Assembly: GCF_000742135.1 (NCBI RefSeq)
Contig: NZ_KN046818.1
Location: 248,001 to 312,000 of the forward strand
DNA: 64,000 nt
DNA from: Klebsiella pneumoniae
GTDB taxonomy: Bacteria; Pseudomonadota; Gammaproteobacteria; Enterobacterales; Enterobacteriaceae
Direction: 5' to 3'
This document shows, one piece after another, positions 41,032 through 50,196 of the stretch (position 1 is the stretch's first letter; every line of letters begins with the position of its first letter). A model generated the notes under the pieces. That model saw nothing but the letters and a program-made list of their open reading frames with translations. It ran no database searches and was not told the DNA's origin. A program made the translations under genes and the position numbers.

Positions 41032-41721
41032 TTAAAACAGCAGCCAGCGGACGACCGGCGCAGCCAGCACCACTACTACGCCTGACAGCATCATCACCAG
41101 GCTGGCCACCACGCCCTCCTGCTGGCCCAGCTCATACGAGCGCGCCGTTCCCGCACCATGGGAAGCCGCGCCGAACCCGGCTCCTTTCGCCATCCCCTCC
41201 CGGATAGCAAGACGTAAGAACAGCATATCTCCCACCGCCATGCCAAACACGCCGGTGATCACCACAAACAGCGCCACCAGATCGGGTTGTCCGCCGAGCG
41301 GTTTCGCCGCCGCCAGCGCAAAGGGCGTGGTCACCGAGCGCACCGCCAGGCTACGCTGAATTTCATCAGACAACATAAACCCGCGCGCCAGCCATACGGA
41401 ACTGGTGACAGCCACCACTACCGCCGTCACCACCCCGGCGCTGAGCGACATCCAGTGGCGTTTAATCACCGCGACATTTTCATACACCGGAACGGCAAAG
41501 GCGATGGTCGCCGGGCCCAGCAGCCACAGCAGCCAGTGGGTCTCTCCCATATAGCTCTGATAAGAGATGTGGCCTACCACCAGAATCAGCACCAGCAGGA
41601 TCGGCGTGAACACCAGCGGCATCAGAGGGAGTTTATGAAAACGGCGATACAGTTTTTTGTTGGCGTAATAGAGGACCAGCGTCGCCACCAGGCACAGGAT
41701 ACTCAGCACGGCATCGCTCAT
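41032..41721 (-). CDS. LrgB/CidB-family membrane protein
   Basis: A 229-aa protein with about six hydrophobic segments, family LrgB/CidB (E. coli YohK). Recognisable are GPATIAFAVPVYEN, SVTTPFALAAAKPLGG and the C-terminal GAASHGAGTARSYELG. With its LrgA/CidA partner it forms a membrane pair linked to murein hydrolase export or cell lysis in Staphylococcus and to small-carboxylate transport in Bacillus and E. coli. The two genes overlap by four bases. Confidence 0.92.
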   Translation of the reverse strand: MSDAVLSILCLVATLVLYYANKKLYRRFHKLPLMPLVFTPILLVLILVVGHISYQSYMGETHWLLWLLGPATIAFAVPVYENVAVIKRHWMSLSAGVVTAVVVAVTSSVWLARGFMLSDEIQRSLAVRSVTTPFALAAAKPLGGQPDLVALFVVITGVFGMAVGDMLFLRLAIREGMAKGAGFGAASHGAGTARSYELGQQEGVVASLVMMLSGVVVVLAAPVVRWLLF

Positions 41722-42125
41722 TTTTTTAACCTGCCCACTTCGTAACGATAGACCTTGTCAACGACCCAGGCGGTGGCGCCGAGCACCATCAGCGTGCTTA
41801 AGGCAATCACCAGAAATATCCGCCAACCATCGACCATCAACAGCTGGGCGTAGTTCACCACCGCGACCACCGCCGGGACGAAAAACAGCAGCATCTCCGC
41901 CAGCAGCCAGCGGGCGCCGGCGCGCACCCAGCTTACCGGTATCACCCGGCAGACGATCAGCAGCAGGAGCATCACCATGCCGACCAGGTTAGCCGGCAGC
42001 GGTACCTGCCACCTGTTCACCAGATATTGTGCGAAGATGAATAACCCGACGTAGAGAAGTACCTGTACCGGGATCTGAAGTCGTTGCGCCACGGCGGGGG
42101 CAACGCGAGCTGGCGCGAAGGCCAT
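41718..42125 (-). CDS. LrgA/CidA-family holin-like membrane protein
   Basis: A 135-aa protein with four hydrophobic segments. The family signature region VPLPANLVGMVMLLLLIVCR and the ELLLFFVPA-like stretch (AEMLLFFVPAVVAVVNY) are present. It is the first gene of a two-gene operon divergent from a LysR regulator, the usual cid/lrg arrangement. Whether it acts in lysis control or metabolite transport cannot be decided from sequence. Confidence 0.92.
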   Translation of the reverse strand: MAFAPARVAPAVAQRLQIPVQVLLYVGLFIFAQYLVNRWQVPLPANLVGMVMLLLLIVCRVIPVSWVRAGARWLLAEMLLFFVPAVVAVVNYAQLLMVDGWRIFLVIALSTLMVLGATAWVVDKVYRYEVGRLKK

Positions 42126-42230
42126 GTGCGATAGTCCTGAAAAAAAGAAGTCAGGCGAGCAGTATAGAGAGCCGCCGAAGCGGACAGAAATGAATTAAAA
42201 TCATCGCAGGTATAGTCTCAGGGAATAATT

Positions 42231-43112
42231 ATGGATATCCGAACGCTGCGCTATTTCGTTGAAGTGGTTCGTCAGCAGAGTTTTACTCGCGCGGCGGAAA
42301 AGCTGTTTGTCACACAGCCCACCATCAGCAAGATGCTCAAGAATCTCGAAGATGAGCTGAACTGCACGCTGTTGATCCGCGACGGCCGCAAACTACTGCT
42401 CACCGATACCGGGCGCGTCGTTTTTGAACGCGGCCAGGCGATCTTGGGCGAGTTCAGCCAGCTGGAGTCAGAGCTGAGCGATATCAACCACCTGCATAAA
42501 GGGGTGCTGCGGCTTGGCATTCCGCCGATGGTCGGGATGTTGATGGCCGAGCCGATCAGTCGCTTCCGCCAGCGCTACCCGGGCGTCGAGCTGAAGATCG
42601 CCGAGTTTGGCGGCCTGACGGTCCAGCAGGCGGTCAGCAATGGCGAACTTGATATGGCGATGACCGCCCTGCCTGTCGAGGAGGATAGCAGCCTCACCAT
42701 CCTGCCGTTGTTCAATCACCCGCTGTGCGTCCTGACGCCAAGAACCGCGGAGTGGGAAGGTAAAACCTCGCTCTCGCCGGCCGAGCTGGCGTCGCATCCG
42801 CTGGTTATCTACAACGAGGAATTTGCCCTTAGCCAGCAGCTGATGCGGCTGTTTGCCGAGCATGACGTGAAGCCACGTATCGCAGTGCGCAGCGGCCAGT
42901 GGGATTTTCTCGCCGCCATGGTGCAGGCGGGCATTGGCGTAGCGATCCTGCCGGAACCGATTTGCCAGCGTCTCGACCGGCAGAATTTTTGCTGGATCCC
43001 GTTGCAAAGCGAGCTGCGCTGGGAGCTGGGGATGATTTGGCGGGAAGGCGTATATATGTCGCGCAGCGCTGAAGCCTGGCTGACGTGCAGCAAAGCGTTC
43101 TGGCTGGAATAA
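42231..43112 (+). CDS. LysR-family regulator (CidR-like)
   Basis: A 293-aa LysR-type regulator starting MDIRTLRYFVEVVRQQSFTR, with the winged helix-turn-helix at residues 1-60 (FVTQPTISKMLKNLEDEL) and a ligand-binding domain from about 90. It is divergent from the cidA/cidB-like pair across 105 bp, so it very probably regulates them. CidR of Staphylococcus and YwbI of Bacillus have the same relation to their targets. The inducer is unknown. Confidence 0.9.
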   Translation: MDIRTLRYFVEVVRQQSFTRAAEKLFVTQPTISKMLKNLEDELNCTLLIRDGRKLLLTDTGRVVFERGQAILGEFSQLESELSDINHLHKGVLRLGIPPMVGMLMAEPISRFRQRYPGVELKIAEFGGLTVQQAVSNGELDMAMTALPVEEDSSLTILPLFNHPLCVLTPRTAEWEGKTSLSPAELASHPLVIYNEEFALSQQLMRLFAEHDVKPRIAVRSGQWDFLAAMVQAGIGVAILPEPICQRLDRQNFCWIPLQSELRWELGMIWREGVYMSRSAEAWLTCSKAFWLE

Positions 43113-43146
43113 TTCCCTGGTGACAACGCGTTCCGCAAGGGAAGGG

Positions 43147-43216
43147 GTAGCCCGGGTCAGGCGCTTGCGCCGCTGCCCGGGTTTCCCCCGGTCGCGCTAA
43201 CGCTTACCGGGGCTAC
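43147..43216. repeat. REP palindrome pair between cidR-like gene and yjcE
   Basis: GTAGCCCGGGTCAGGCGCTT (43147 on) to CCCGGG at 43181 forms one REP unit; an inverted second unit CCCCGGTCGCGC to CCGGGGCTAC ends at 43216. A degenerate third copy may follow at 43240-43268. They lie between convergent genes. Confidence 0.8.
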
Positions 43217-43274
43217 ACATTTACTGCAGTCTCGCCAGTAGTCCGAATAAGCGTCGCGCTATCCGGATTACAGG

Positions 43275-44921
43275 TTATTGATCTTCGATTAACAGCGCTT
43301 CCAGCAGGTCGAGATCGTGGAGCAGCTTCTGCAGCGTCTCGTTACTGATCTGCCGGGTGGCGCGCAGATGATACAGCTCGCCGCGCTCAGAGCGCAGCGC
43401 CGCCAGGCGGAAGCGGCGTTCCAGACTCTCTTCGAGCATAGAGGTTTCCACGTCGTTACGCCCATCGGCGCGCCGGCGCAGGTTACCGATCACCCGCGAA
43501 CTGACTTCGGTCAGCAGCTGGGTATCGATATTCTCTTTGGTATCCGCCGCCAGACGCTCTTCCATCTTCTGGATCGCCACAATCGCCACGTCAGCCGTTG
43601 CCGCGCGCGCCAGACGCTCCTCTTTCCGCTGCTGCACATTATCGCTCGATTCAATGTGACGTAGCAGGATCGGCAGCGCAATCACCCCGACGAACAGCGA
43701 GAACAGGATCACCCCGGCGGCGAGGAAAATCAGCTCATAGCGCGCCGGAAAGACATTCCCGTCAGGCAGCAGCAGAGGAATGGAGAGCACACCGGCGAGG
43801 GTAATCGCCCCGCGCACCCCGGCAACGGAGGAGATCAGCAGCTCGCGCGTAGTCCAGGAGCCAAACTCCATCGGCTTCTTCTTCAGGAAGCGCTGACTGA
43901 GCTTACGCATCGACCACAGCCAGCCAAAACGCACCAGCATCAGCGCGGCATAGATCAGGATAATGTCGGTAAACAGCATCCAGGTCTCAACGTTGGGGTC
44001 GGCCTCCGCCGCCACCAGCGAACTGGAGAGGATATCCGGCAGCTGCAGGCCCAACAACAGGAAGACCATGCCGTTGAAGACAAACTCCAACATTGCCCAG
44101 GTGCTGTTGGCGCGCAGGCGCATGGCCAAGGGCGCGGTGCGCATCACGCCGGAACGGGTGATGGTCATCCCCGCCGCTACCGCCGCCAGGATGCCGGAGA
44201 CACCGATATGTTCGGCAATCAGATAGGAGGCAAACGGCAGCAGGAACAGCAGGACAATCTGCGTGGCGGGTTCATCCCCGCCCCAGCGGCTGAGGAAGCG
44301 CATCGAGCGGCCATACGACCAGCTCACCACAAACCCGGCCAGCACGCCGCCAATCGCCACCTTCAGAAATTCTACGGTGGCGCCGCCAACGGTAAAGACC
44401 ATGGTGCCCATCGCCACCGCGACGGCAAACTTGAGCGAGACCAGGCCGGAGGCGTCGTTCATTAGCGCCTCCCCCTGCAGAATGCCCATGATTTTCTTCG
44501 GTATCCGCCCTTCCCCAACGATGCCCGAAAGCGCCACGGCGTCGGTCGGCGACAGCACGGCCGCCAGCGCGAACGCAGGGATCAGCGGAATGCCCGGCAC
44601 AATCCAGTAGATCAGAAAGCCGATGCCGACCACCGTCACGACCACCAGCGCTAGCGCCAGGCCGAGGATCTCGCGCCCGTGTTCAATAAATTCGCGGGTT
44701 GGCGTTTTCCAGCCGTCGGCGAATAGCAGCGGCGGGATAAACAGTACCAGAAACAGCTCTGGATCAAATTCAACGTGCAAACCAAAGGTCGGCCACGCCA
44801 GAAGCGCGCCAATGGCGATTTGCATCAGTGGAAGTGGAACCTGAAAGGGCAGTACGCGCGTCACTACCCCGGAGAGTGAGACCACAAGGGTCATGATGAG
44901 GATGGTAAAGAATATTTCCAT
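43275..44921 (-). CDS. yjcE: Cation:proton antiporter YjcE (CPA1/NhaP family)
   Basis: A 548-aa protein close to E. coli YjcE. About 12 membrane segments span residues 1-410, with the ion-site motif AAVLSPTDAVALSGI and a second conserved segment GEALMNDASGLVSLKFA. A cytoplasmic tail of about 130 residues rich in Arg, Glu and Leu (RRADGRNDVETSMLEESLERR) is likely helical and regulatory. It exchanges sodium or potassium for protons. It is transcribed as a single gene after ghxP. Confidence 0.94.
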   Translation of the reverse strand: MEIFFTILIMTLVVSLSGVVTRVLPFQVPLPLMQIAIGALLAWPTFGLHVEFDPELFLVLFIPPLLFADGWKTPTREFIEHGREILGLALALVVVTVVGIGFLIYWIVPGIPLIPAFALAAVLSPTDAVALSGIVGEGRIPKKIMGILQGEALMNDASGLVSLKFAVAVAMGTMVFTVGGATVEFLKVAIGGVLAGFVVSWSYGRSMRFLSRWGGDEPATQIVLLFLLPFASYLIAEHIGVSGILAAVAAGMTITRSGVMRTAPLAMRLRANSTWAMLEFVFNGMVFLLLGLQLPDILSSSLVAAEADPNVETWMLFTDIILIYAALMLVRFGWLWSMRKLSQRFLKKKPMEFGSWTTRELLISSVAGVRGAITLAGVLSIPLLLPDGNVFPARYELIFLAAGVILFSLFVGVIALPILLRHIESSDNVQQRKEERLARAATADVAIVAIQKMEERLAADTKENIDTQLLTEVSSRVIGNLRRRADGRNDVETSMLEESLERRFRLAALRSERGELYHLRATRQISNETLQKLLHDLDLLEALLIEDQ

Positions 44922-45030
44922 GTGTTCCCTGTTTGCTGCGTTTTCTTTTATACCTGTAAGGCGTCGTGCCTGTGAATCATACGCTACCCAGATTAACGCA
45001 AATGGAAACAGGATGTGGCTTAAAAATAAA

Positions 45031-45052
45031 ACGGGCGGCCTGAGCCGCCCGT
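45031..45052 (-). terminator. Terminator after ghxP
   Basis: ACGGGCGGC (45031-45039) pairs with GCCGCCCGT (45044-45052); the minus strand continues TTTATTTTTA, a U-rich tail 17 bases after the ghxP stop. Confidence 0.85.
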
Positions 45053-45068
45053 GAGGAGCACGAAGGGT

Positions 45069-46418
45069 TTAAATCGCCCAGCCGCCGGCGTAGAACACCA
45101 CCAGCGCCACAGCGATAATCACCGTGCCGAGGTTCAGTTTGCGCCACTCGCCGGAGACCAGACGGCCAATAACCAGGGTCGCGAAACCGATCATGATGCC
45201 CGTCACGATGTTACAGGTCAGCACGATAAACACCGCGGTGATCAGGCCAGCCATCGCGTCAACAAAGTCATTGAAATCGATTTTCGCCACGTTGCTCAGC
45301 ATCAGCAGGCCAACGTACATCAGCGCCGGCGCGGTCGCGTAGGCCGGCACCAGATAAGAGAGCGGGGAGAGGAACAGGATCAGCAGGAACAGGACACCGA
45401 CCGTCACCGCGGTCAGACCGGTTTTACCACCGGCCGCGGTACCCGCCGCCGATTCGATATAAACCGCCGCCGGCGCCGCCCCGACTAAACCGGAGAAGAC
45501 GCTGCTCAGGGAGTCGGTGGTCAGCGCTTTACCGCCGTTGATGATCTGTCCGTCCTTATCCAGCAGGTTCGCCTGGCCAGCCACCGCGCGGATGGTACCG
45601 GTGGCGTCAAAGACCGCCGTCATCACCAGCGCCAGCACGCTTGGCAGCACGACCGGGTTGAGCGCGCCGACGATATCCAGGCTGCCGATCAGGGAATTAC
45701 CCTGGCCATCGCTCAGGGATGGCATAGCGAAAATGCCGGAGAAATGGACGTTGGGATCGAAAATCAGGCCGACAATCGACACGCCGATAATGGTCAGCAG
45801 AATGCCGCCCGGCACCTTCATTTTTTCCAGACCAATGATCACCGCGAGGCCAATCAGCGACATCACCACCGGGAAACTGTCAAAGTTGCCCAACGCCACC
45901 GGCAAACCGTCCAGCGGGTTTTTGATCACCAGACCAACGCCGTTGGCGGCGATCAGCAGCAGGAACAGGCCAATGCCGATCCCGGTACCGTGCGCCACGC
46001 CCTGCGGCAGGTTACGCAAGATCCAGCTGCGGATGCCGGTTGCCGAGATCACCGTAAACAGGACCCCCATCAGGAATACTGCGCCGAGGGCTACCGGAAT
46101 ACTGATCTGCTGCCCCAGCACCAGGCTGAAGGCGGTGAAGGCGGTCAACGAGATAGCGCAACCGATCGCCATCGGCAGATTCGCCCATAATCCCATCGCC
46201 AGCGAGCCAACGCCCGCTACCAGACAGGTCGAGACAAACACCGCGGCCGGCGGGAAGCCCGCTTTACCGAGCATGCCCGGCACCACGATGACGGAGTACA
46301 CCATCGCCAGAAAGGTAGTAAGACCTGCAACAATCTCCTGACGCACGGTGCTGCCGCGCGCCGAAATTTTAAACCAGGCGTCCAATGAACCGCCGGTACG
46401 CGCTGAAGGCGTAGACAT
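45069..46418 (-). CDS. ghxP: Guanine/hypoxanthine permease GhxP (YjcD)
   Basis: From the ATG at 46418 ([19 protein letters not shown]) the product is 449 aa, equal to E. coli GhxP, a high-affinity guanine and hypoxanthine symporter of the NCS2/AzgA family. Signatures include [39 protein letters not shown] and [20 protein letters not shown]. The open frame extends upstream to 46475 but homology does not. PurR-like boxes upstream fit purine repression. Confidence 0.95.
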   Translation of the reverse strand: MSTPSARTGGSLDAWFKISARGSTVRQEIVAGLTTFLAMVYSVIVVPGMLGKAGFPPAAVFVSTCLVAGVGSLAMGLWANLPMAIGCAISLTAFTAFSLVLGQQISIPVALGAVFLMGVLFTVISATGIRSWILRNLPQGVAHGTGIGIGLFLLLIAANGVGLVIKNPLDGLPVALGNFDSFPVVMSLIGLAVIIGLEKMKVPGGILLTIIGVSIVGLIFDPNVHFSGIFAMPSLSDGQGNSLIGSLDIVGALNPVVLPSVLALVMTAVFDATGTIRAVAGQANLLDKDGQIINGGKALTTDSLSSVFSGLVGAAPAAVYIESAAGTAAGGKTGLTAVTVGVLFLLILFLSPLSYLVPAYATAPALMYVGLLMLSNVAKIDFNDFVDAMAGLITAVFIVLTCNIVTGIMIGFATLVIGRLVSGEWRKLNLGTVIIAVALVVFYAGGWAI

Positions 46419-46532
46419 AGAAAACTTCCCCTGAAAATTTTTATCGTTCGTTGATATGCGTGGTGGACCGTCCACTGCCAGTTAAACGCGATCTCCATGT
46501 ACCGAATCGCAGCGCCAGGGGGGCCGCAAAAA

Positions 46533-46547
46533 AGCAAACGTTTAACT
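46533..46547 (-). promoter_or_regulatory. PurR-like box proximal to ghxP
   Basis: AGCAAACGTTTAACT carries the CAAACGTTT core of the PurR operator (consensus ACGCAAACGTTTTCGT; about 12 of 16 match). It lies about 115 bp before the ghxP ATG. Confidence 0.5.
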
Positions 46548-46718
46548 CCGCGCATACACTACGGTGGTCAACCTTATCGCCTCCCCCGGACAGCAGAAAA
46601 AAGGGGGAGCGAAACAGAAAGGCAAACGATTATCCGGCCTTTAGATAACCCTTTTCAACCGATGTTTATCGTATTTCGCTAAATTTCGCTTATGACGAAC
46701 AGAAAATGACCAGCCGAT

Positions 46719-46734
46719 GCGCAAACGTTATCGT
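46719..46734 (-). promoter_or_regulatory. PurR box distal to ghxP
   Basis: GCGCAAACGTTATCGT matches the PurR consensus ACGCAAACGTTTTCGT at 14 of 16 positions. It lies about 300 bp from the ghxP ATG and 72 bp from the end of the GST gene. A weaker relative, AGGCAAACGATTATCC, is near 46618. The 46419-46806 gap holds no gene. Confidence 0.65.
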
Positions 46735-46806
46735 CTATGCGCAATCCGCTAACAATTTTTTAGTGAGTTGCTTTCATTTATCGACGTCATCGGATCCGCT
46801 GATATC

Positions 46807-47475
46807 TCAGGCGCCGGGTAAGGTGAAGGGGCCGCCGCGCTCGATGGCGCGTTGCCAGGCCGGTCGCTGTTCCACTCGCTGACGCCAGGCCTCGATATGG
46901 ACAAGGTCATGCATGCCGCCGCGCGCCAACAATGCCATCACCGGGAAGCTCATCTGGATATCGGCCATGCTCAGCCGCTCGCCAGCGAACCATGGCCGCG
47001 CGGCAAGATGGTCGTCAATGAACCGCGCATGGGTGGCCAGCTGCGGATCGAGCCACGTTTTCTGTATCCCCTTGCCCAGCAGCGAACCCAGCGAGCGAAC
47101 GCCAAAGGGCACAGGGGGTTTGCCAAGGCTGGCGAACACCAGCTTCATTAACAGCAGCGGCATCAGCGAGCCTTCGGCATAGTGCAGCCAGAAGCGGTAC
47201 TGCAGTTTGTCGTCAATTCCCTGCGGCTTCAACAACCCGCCGCTGTCCCAGGTTTCCTGCAAATACTCGAGGATCGCCCCGGACTCCGCCAGCACATAGC
47301 CGTTATCTTCCAGTACCGGTGATTTGCCCAACGGATGGATTTTTTTCAGCGCCGCCGGCGCCAGCATCGTTTTCTCCCGCTGATAGCGGACTATCTGATA
47401 AGGCAGCTGCAGCTCTTCCAGTGCCCACAGTACGCGTTGCGATCGTGATTGATTAAGATGATGTACCGTCAGCAT
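46807..47475 (-). CDS. Glutathione S-transferase family protein
   Basis: A 222-aa GST. The N-terminal thioredoxin-like domain (about 1-80) begins MLTVHHLNQSRSQRVLWALEE, in which Ser10 is the likely catalytic residue, and includes HPLGKSPVLEDNG and the glutathione-binding AESGAILEYL. The all-helical C-terminal domain has FAGERLSMADIQMSFPV. GGGAGAGG lies before the ATG at 47475; the upstream ATG at 47499 is less likely. Substrate is unknown. It is divergent from nothing and lies beside the soxR-sraL region, but there is no sign of SoxS control. Confidence 0.9.
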   Translation of the reverse strand: MLTVHHLNQSRSQRVLWALEELQLPYQIVRYQREKTMLAPAALKKIHPLGKSPVLEDNGYVLAESGAILEYLQETWDSGGLLKPQGIDDKLQYRFWLHYAEGSLMPLLLMKLVFASLGKPPVPFGVRSLGSLLGKGIQKTWLDPQLATHARFIDDHLAARPWFAGERLSMADIQMSFPVMALLARGGMHDLVHIEAWRQRVEQRPAWQRAIERGGPFTLPGA

Positions 47476-47589
47476 GAGCCTCTCCCGTAGTTTGTTCAAA
47501 TTAACTATAGAAACAGGCGCTCATTGCCGGGAAAATTTCAGCAAAATAGTGAGGAAAAAGCGACGGCAGATGCCATAGTTAAAGTGTCG

Positions 47590-47734
47590 ACGCAAACCGG
47601 AACCTCCATCAACAGATTGCGCAATACTGAGGGACGTCGACGTCGGGGGAAACCCTCTCGCGAACCAGCGAGATAATGCGAAAGACCAAGACCGGAAAAC
47701 AACTAAAGCGCCCAGTTGTGGCGCTTTAGTTTTA
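47590..47734 (+). ncRNA. sraL: Small RNA SraL (RyjA)
   Basis: Between the GST gene and soxR a non-coding stretch contains AACCTCCATCAACAGATT and TACTGAGGGACGTCGACG, which I recognise from E. coli SraL (RyjA), in the same place, facing soxR. A -10-like TAGTTAAA lies just before about 47587. It ends in a strong terminator: ACTAAAGCGCC (47702-47712) and GGCGCTTTAGT (47720-47730) followed by TTTT. The terminator reaches the soxR stop codon, so the two convergent transcripts overlap. About 145 nt, against 140 nt in E. coli. In Salmonella and E. coli it is RpoS-dependent. The 5-prime end is estimated. Confidence 0.8.
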
Positions 47735-48193
47735 TCACTCGTCTTCCAGCAGCCGGGCGCCGGTTCCCTCTTCCCCCAGTTTATCGCCCGGGTTGCGCAG
47801 CGGGCAGTCGCGTCGCGATAAACAGCCGCAGCCGATACAGCCGTCGAGCTGGTCGCGTAGCGCCGTCAGGGTATGAATGCGCCGATCCAGCTCCTCACGC
47901 CACTGCGATGACAGCATCTTCCACTCTTTTGCGCTGAGATTGTGCCCTTCCGGCAGCACGCCAAACGCGTCGCCGATAGTGGCCAGCGGGATGCCAATAC
48001 GTTGCGCAATTTTGATAATCGCCACCGCGCGCAGAACGTCACGCCGGTAGCGCCGCTGATTGCCGGCATTCCGCTGACTGTGGATCAATCCTTTACTCTC
48101 ATAAAAATGGAGGGCCGAGACCGCCACGCCGGTTCGTTTTGCCACTTCTCCAGGCGTCAACAGCATTTTGATGCGGGGTGATTTCTTTTCCAT
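47735..48193 (-). CDS. soxR: Redox-sensing transcriptional activator SoxR
   Basis: SoxR is a 152-aa MerR-family dimer whose [2Fe-2S] clusters, when oxidised by redox-cycling drugs, switch on soxS. The winged-helix DNA-binding region (residues 10-80; [20 protein letters not shown]) is followed by a dimerisation helix and the cluster motif [12 protein letters not shown] (CX2CXCX5C). It matches E. coli SoxR nearly throughout. It is divergent from soxS with the operator between them; its 3-prime end abuts the SraL terminator. Confidence 0.97.
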   Translation of the reverse strand: MEKKSPRIKMLLTPGEVAKRTGVAVSALHFYESKGLIHSQRNAGNQRRYRRDVLRAVAIIKIAQRIGIPLATIGDAFGVLPEGHNLSAKEWKMLSSQWREELDRRIHTLTALRDQLDGCIGCGCLSRRDCPLRNPGDKLGEEGTGARLLEDE

Positions 48194-48200
48194 AAAGCGC

Positions 48201-48231
48201 TTTACCTCAAGTTAACTTGAGGAATTATACT
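48201..48231 (+). promoter_or_regulatory. SoxR operator within the soxS promoter
   Basis: CCTCAAGTTAACTTGAGG (48205-48222) is a perfect 18-bp palindrome identical in core to the E. coli SoxR site. It lies between TTTACC (48201-48206) and TATACT (48226-48231), a 19-bp spacer, longer than the usual 17 as in all MerR-type promoters. Confidence 0.93.
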
Positions 48232-48277
48232 CGCCTGCAGACAAAACGACGAATCGAGAATTGAGAGAGGCCGCTTT

Positions 48278-48607
48278 ATGTCCCATCAGGATATTATTCA
48301 AACTTTGATTGAATGGATTGATGAACATATCGATCAACCACTTAACATTGATATAGTCGCCAGAAAGTCAGGATACTCGAAGTGGTACCTGCAGCGGATG
48401 TTCCGTACCGTGATGCATCAGACGCTGGGGGACTATATTCGCCAGCGCCGCCTGCTGCTGGCGGCGGAAGCGTTGCGAACCACCCAGCGGCCGATCTTTG
48501 ATATCGCCATGGATCTGGGCTACGTCTCGCAGCAAACCTTCTCCCGGGTGTTCCGCCGCGAGTTTGACCGCACTCCCAGCGACTATCGCCATCAGATCTC
48601 CGCGTGA
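48278..48607 (+). CDS. soxS: Superoxide response regulator SoxS
   Basis: SoxS is a 109-aa AraC-family protein consisting of the DNA-binding domain only: two helix-turn-helix motifs, NIDIVARKSGYSKWYLQRMF and PIFDIAMDLGYVSQQTFSRVF. It activates sod, zwf, nfo, acrAB and other redox and drug-resistance genes. Expression is driven by oxidised SoxR from the palindromic promoter 55 bp upstream. Its 3-prime end overlaps the convergent pdeC by 16 bases. Confidence 0.97.
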   Translation: MSHQDIIQTLIEWIDEHIDQPLNIDIVARKSGYSKWYLQRMFRTVMHQTLGDYIRQRRLLLAAEALRTTQRPIFDIAMDLGYVSQQTFSRVFRREFDRTPSDYRHQISA

Positions 48608-50196
48608 CGCGGCGGCTGAGGCACGTTCGCGGGCGCGGGAGCATTGGCTAACCACTGCATAAACTCCCGCGCCGGCATCGCTTTCGCAAACAGCCAGCCC
48701 TGGCAATACTGTACGCCGCGCTTGTAGAGCCAGCTTACCTGCTCCGGCGTCTCCACGCCTTCTGCAATCGTCTTTAACCGCAACCCGCGCGCCATCTCGA
48801 TGATATGTTCAGCAATCAGGTGGCTGGTGTTGTTGGTGGTGAGCGTATCGACGAAGGTTTTATCGATTTTGAGGATATCGACGTTCAGCGCGTGCAGATT
48901 ATGCAGATTCGAGTAGCCGGTGCCGAAATCGTCGATGGCAATTTCATAGCCTGCTTCGCGGAACGCCTGGATCACCGGCGTGGTCTTCGGTACGTCGATA
49001 AACCCGCGCTCGGTCACTTCGATTTTGATTTGTCCGATACAGACCGCGTAGCTGTGCGCTTTCTCACTGATCTGTGAAATCAGCCGCGCCGAATGGAAAT
49101 CCGACGCAGAGAGATTGATGGCTATATACAACTGTGGATGGCTGGCCAGAAACTCACCCATTTCATAAAACAGTTCATCCACCACGTAGTCCGTGACCTG
49201 GGCAATCATGCCTTCATTTTCCGCCAGCGGAATAAACTCCGCCGGGTTCATCACCGGACCCTCAAACCCAGGCCAGCGCAGCAGCGCTTCCGCCCCAACG
49301 CAGCGGTTATTTTTAATATCGATAATCGGCTGGTAGTGCAGGCGCAGCTGGCGGCAGCTCAGAGCCCGCTGCAGCATATTGCGCGGCGAGTGATACTGTC
49401 GGCGGGTGCGCGACCACACCAGCACCAGTAAAATACTGCAAATTATCCCCAGCGGCAGCGTCAGACTGGCCTGGTCACAAAAGTTGTGATAGTAGCTGGC
49501 CCGCGAGGTGGACATAATGACGGCGATGGGGCGAATAGCGGAGCGGGCGATCGTATACACCCGGCCATTCTGATTAAAAAAGGTATCGCCTTCGCGAATT
49601 AACGCATGGAGTTCCGCGGGCTCGACATTGTTACTTACCGAGAAAAAGAGGTTGGTTTTGGTATCGAAAACGCCATAGGCTAAATCGCGGTCGCTGGCGA
49701 TCACCGAGCTGTACGAGAAGGGATTAACCACCACAACATAGGGCCCCTTCTGCATATAATTCATGGCAAAGCCCGGATAAAACGGCGTGTCCCGGTAATA
49801 GTAAATCGCGACATCCGGCTTTTTGGTGTAATTAGCCGCCGGCATCCGCCAGCCGGTTTGCTGATGAACGGACGTTGAACAGATAAAGCGCTGGCCGTTA
49901 GCGTAGATCAGATCTTCCACATACAGCAGGCCGCGCACAATATGCAGTAAATAACGCTGGTGATCCGCTGAACACAACTCACCGCGATACTGGCTGGCTT
50001 TAGCCCGAGCCTGATCCGCTTCCCGGATGACCATTTCCGTTTTTTGCAGCGCCAGCTGCGAAAATGAGTGTAATTGATCAATGGTTTCGGCTTTAGCCCG
50101 CAGCTGGGCAAACCACAATGCCAGCACCACTGGCAATAAAATAACCAAACCTGTTCCGATGACTCTTAGCGCCTTATGCGGCGCACTGTCACCCAT
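48592..50196 (-). CDS. pdeC: Cyclic-di-GMP phosphodiesterase PdeC (YjcC)
   Basis: A 534-aa inner-membrane enzyme that degrades c-di-GMP. Two transmembrane segments (about 15-30 and 235-258) enclose a periplasmic CSS-motif domain (ICSTSVH near residue 110), which senses disulfide redox state in this family. The cytoplasmic EAL domain (about 275-520) shows GAEALLRW, IAINLSASDF, KIEVTERGFID and AIDDFGTGYSNL with catalytic Glu and Asp residues in place. K. pneumoniae YjcC has been linked to oxidative-stress response and is SoxRS-influenced; the 16-bp overlap with soxS agrees with that neighbourhood. Confidence 0.95.
   Translation of the reverse strand: MGDSAPHKALRVIGTGLVILLPVVLALWFAQLRAKAETIDQLHSFSQLALQKTEMVIREADQARAKASQYRGELCSADHQRYLLHIVRGLLYVEDLIYANGQRFICSTSVHQQTGWRMPAANYTKKPDVAIYYYRDTPFYPGFAMNYMQKGPYVVVVNPFSYSSVIASDRDLAYGVFDTKTNLFFSVSNNVEPAELHALIREGDTFFNQNGRVYTIARSAIRPIAVIMSTSRASYYHNFCDQASLTLPLGIICSILLVLVWSRTRRQYHSPRNMLQRALSCRQLRLHYQPIIDIKNNRCVGAEALLRWPGFEGPVMNPAEFIPLAENEGMIAQVTDYVVDELFYEMGEFLASHPQLYIAINLSASDFHSARLISQISEKAHSYAVCIGQIKIEVTERGFIDVPKTTPVIQAFREAGYEIAIDDFGTGYSNLHNLHALNVDILKIDKTFVDTLTTNNTSHLIAEHIIEMARGLRLKTIAEGVETPEQVSWLYKRGVQYCQGWLFAKAMPAREFMQWLANAPAPANVPQPPRHAEI

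Noticed and set aside
46419-46806. Purine riboswitch upstream of ghxP
   Set aside because: No three-way-junction core or conserved loop motifs of purine aptamers; PurR-like boxes explain purine control better.
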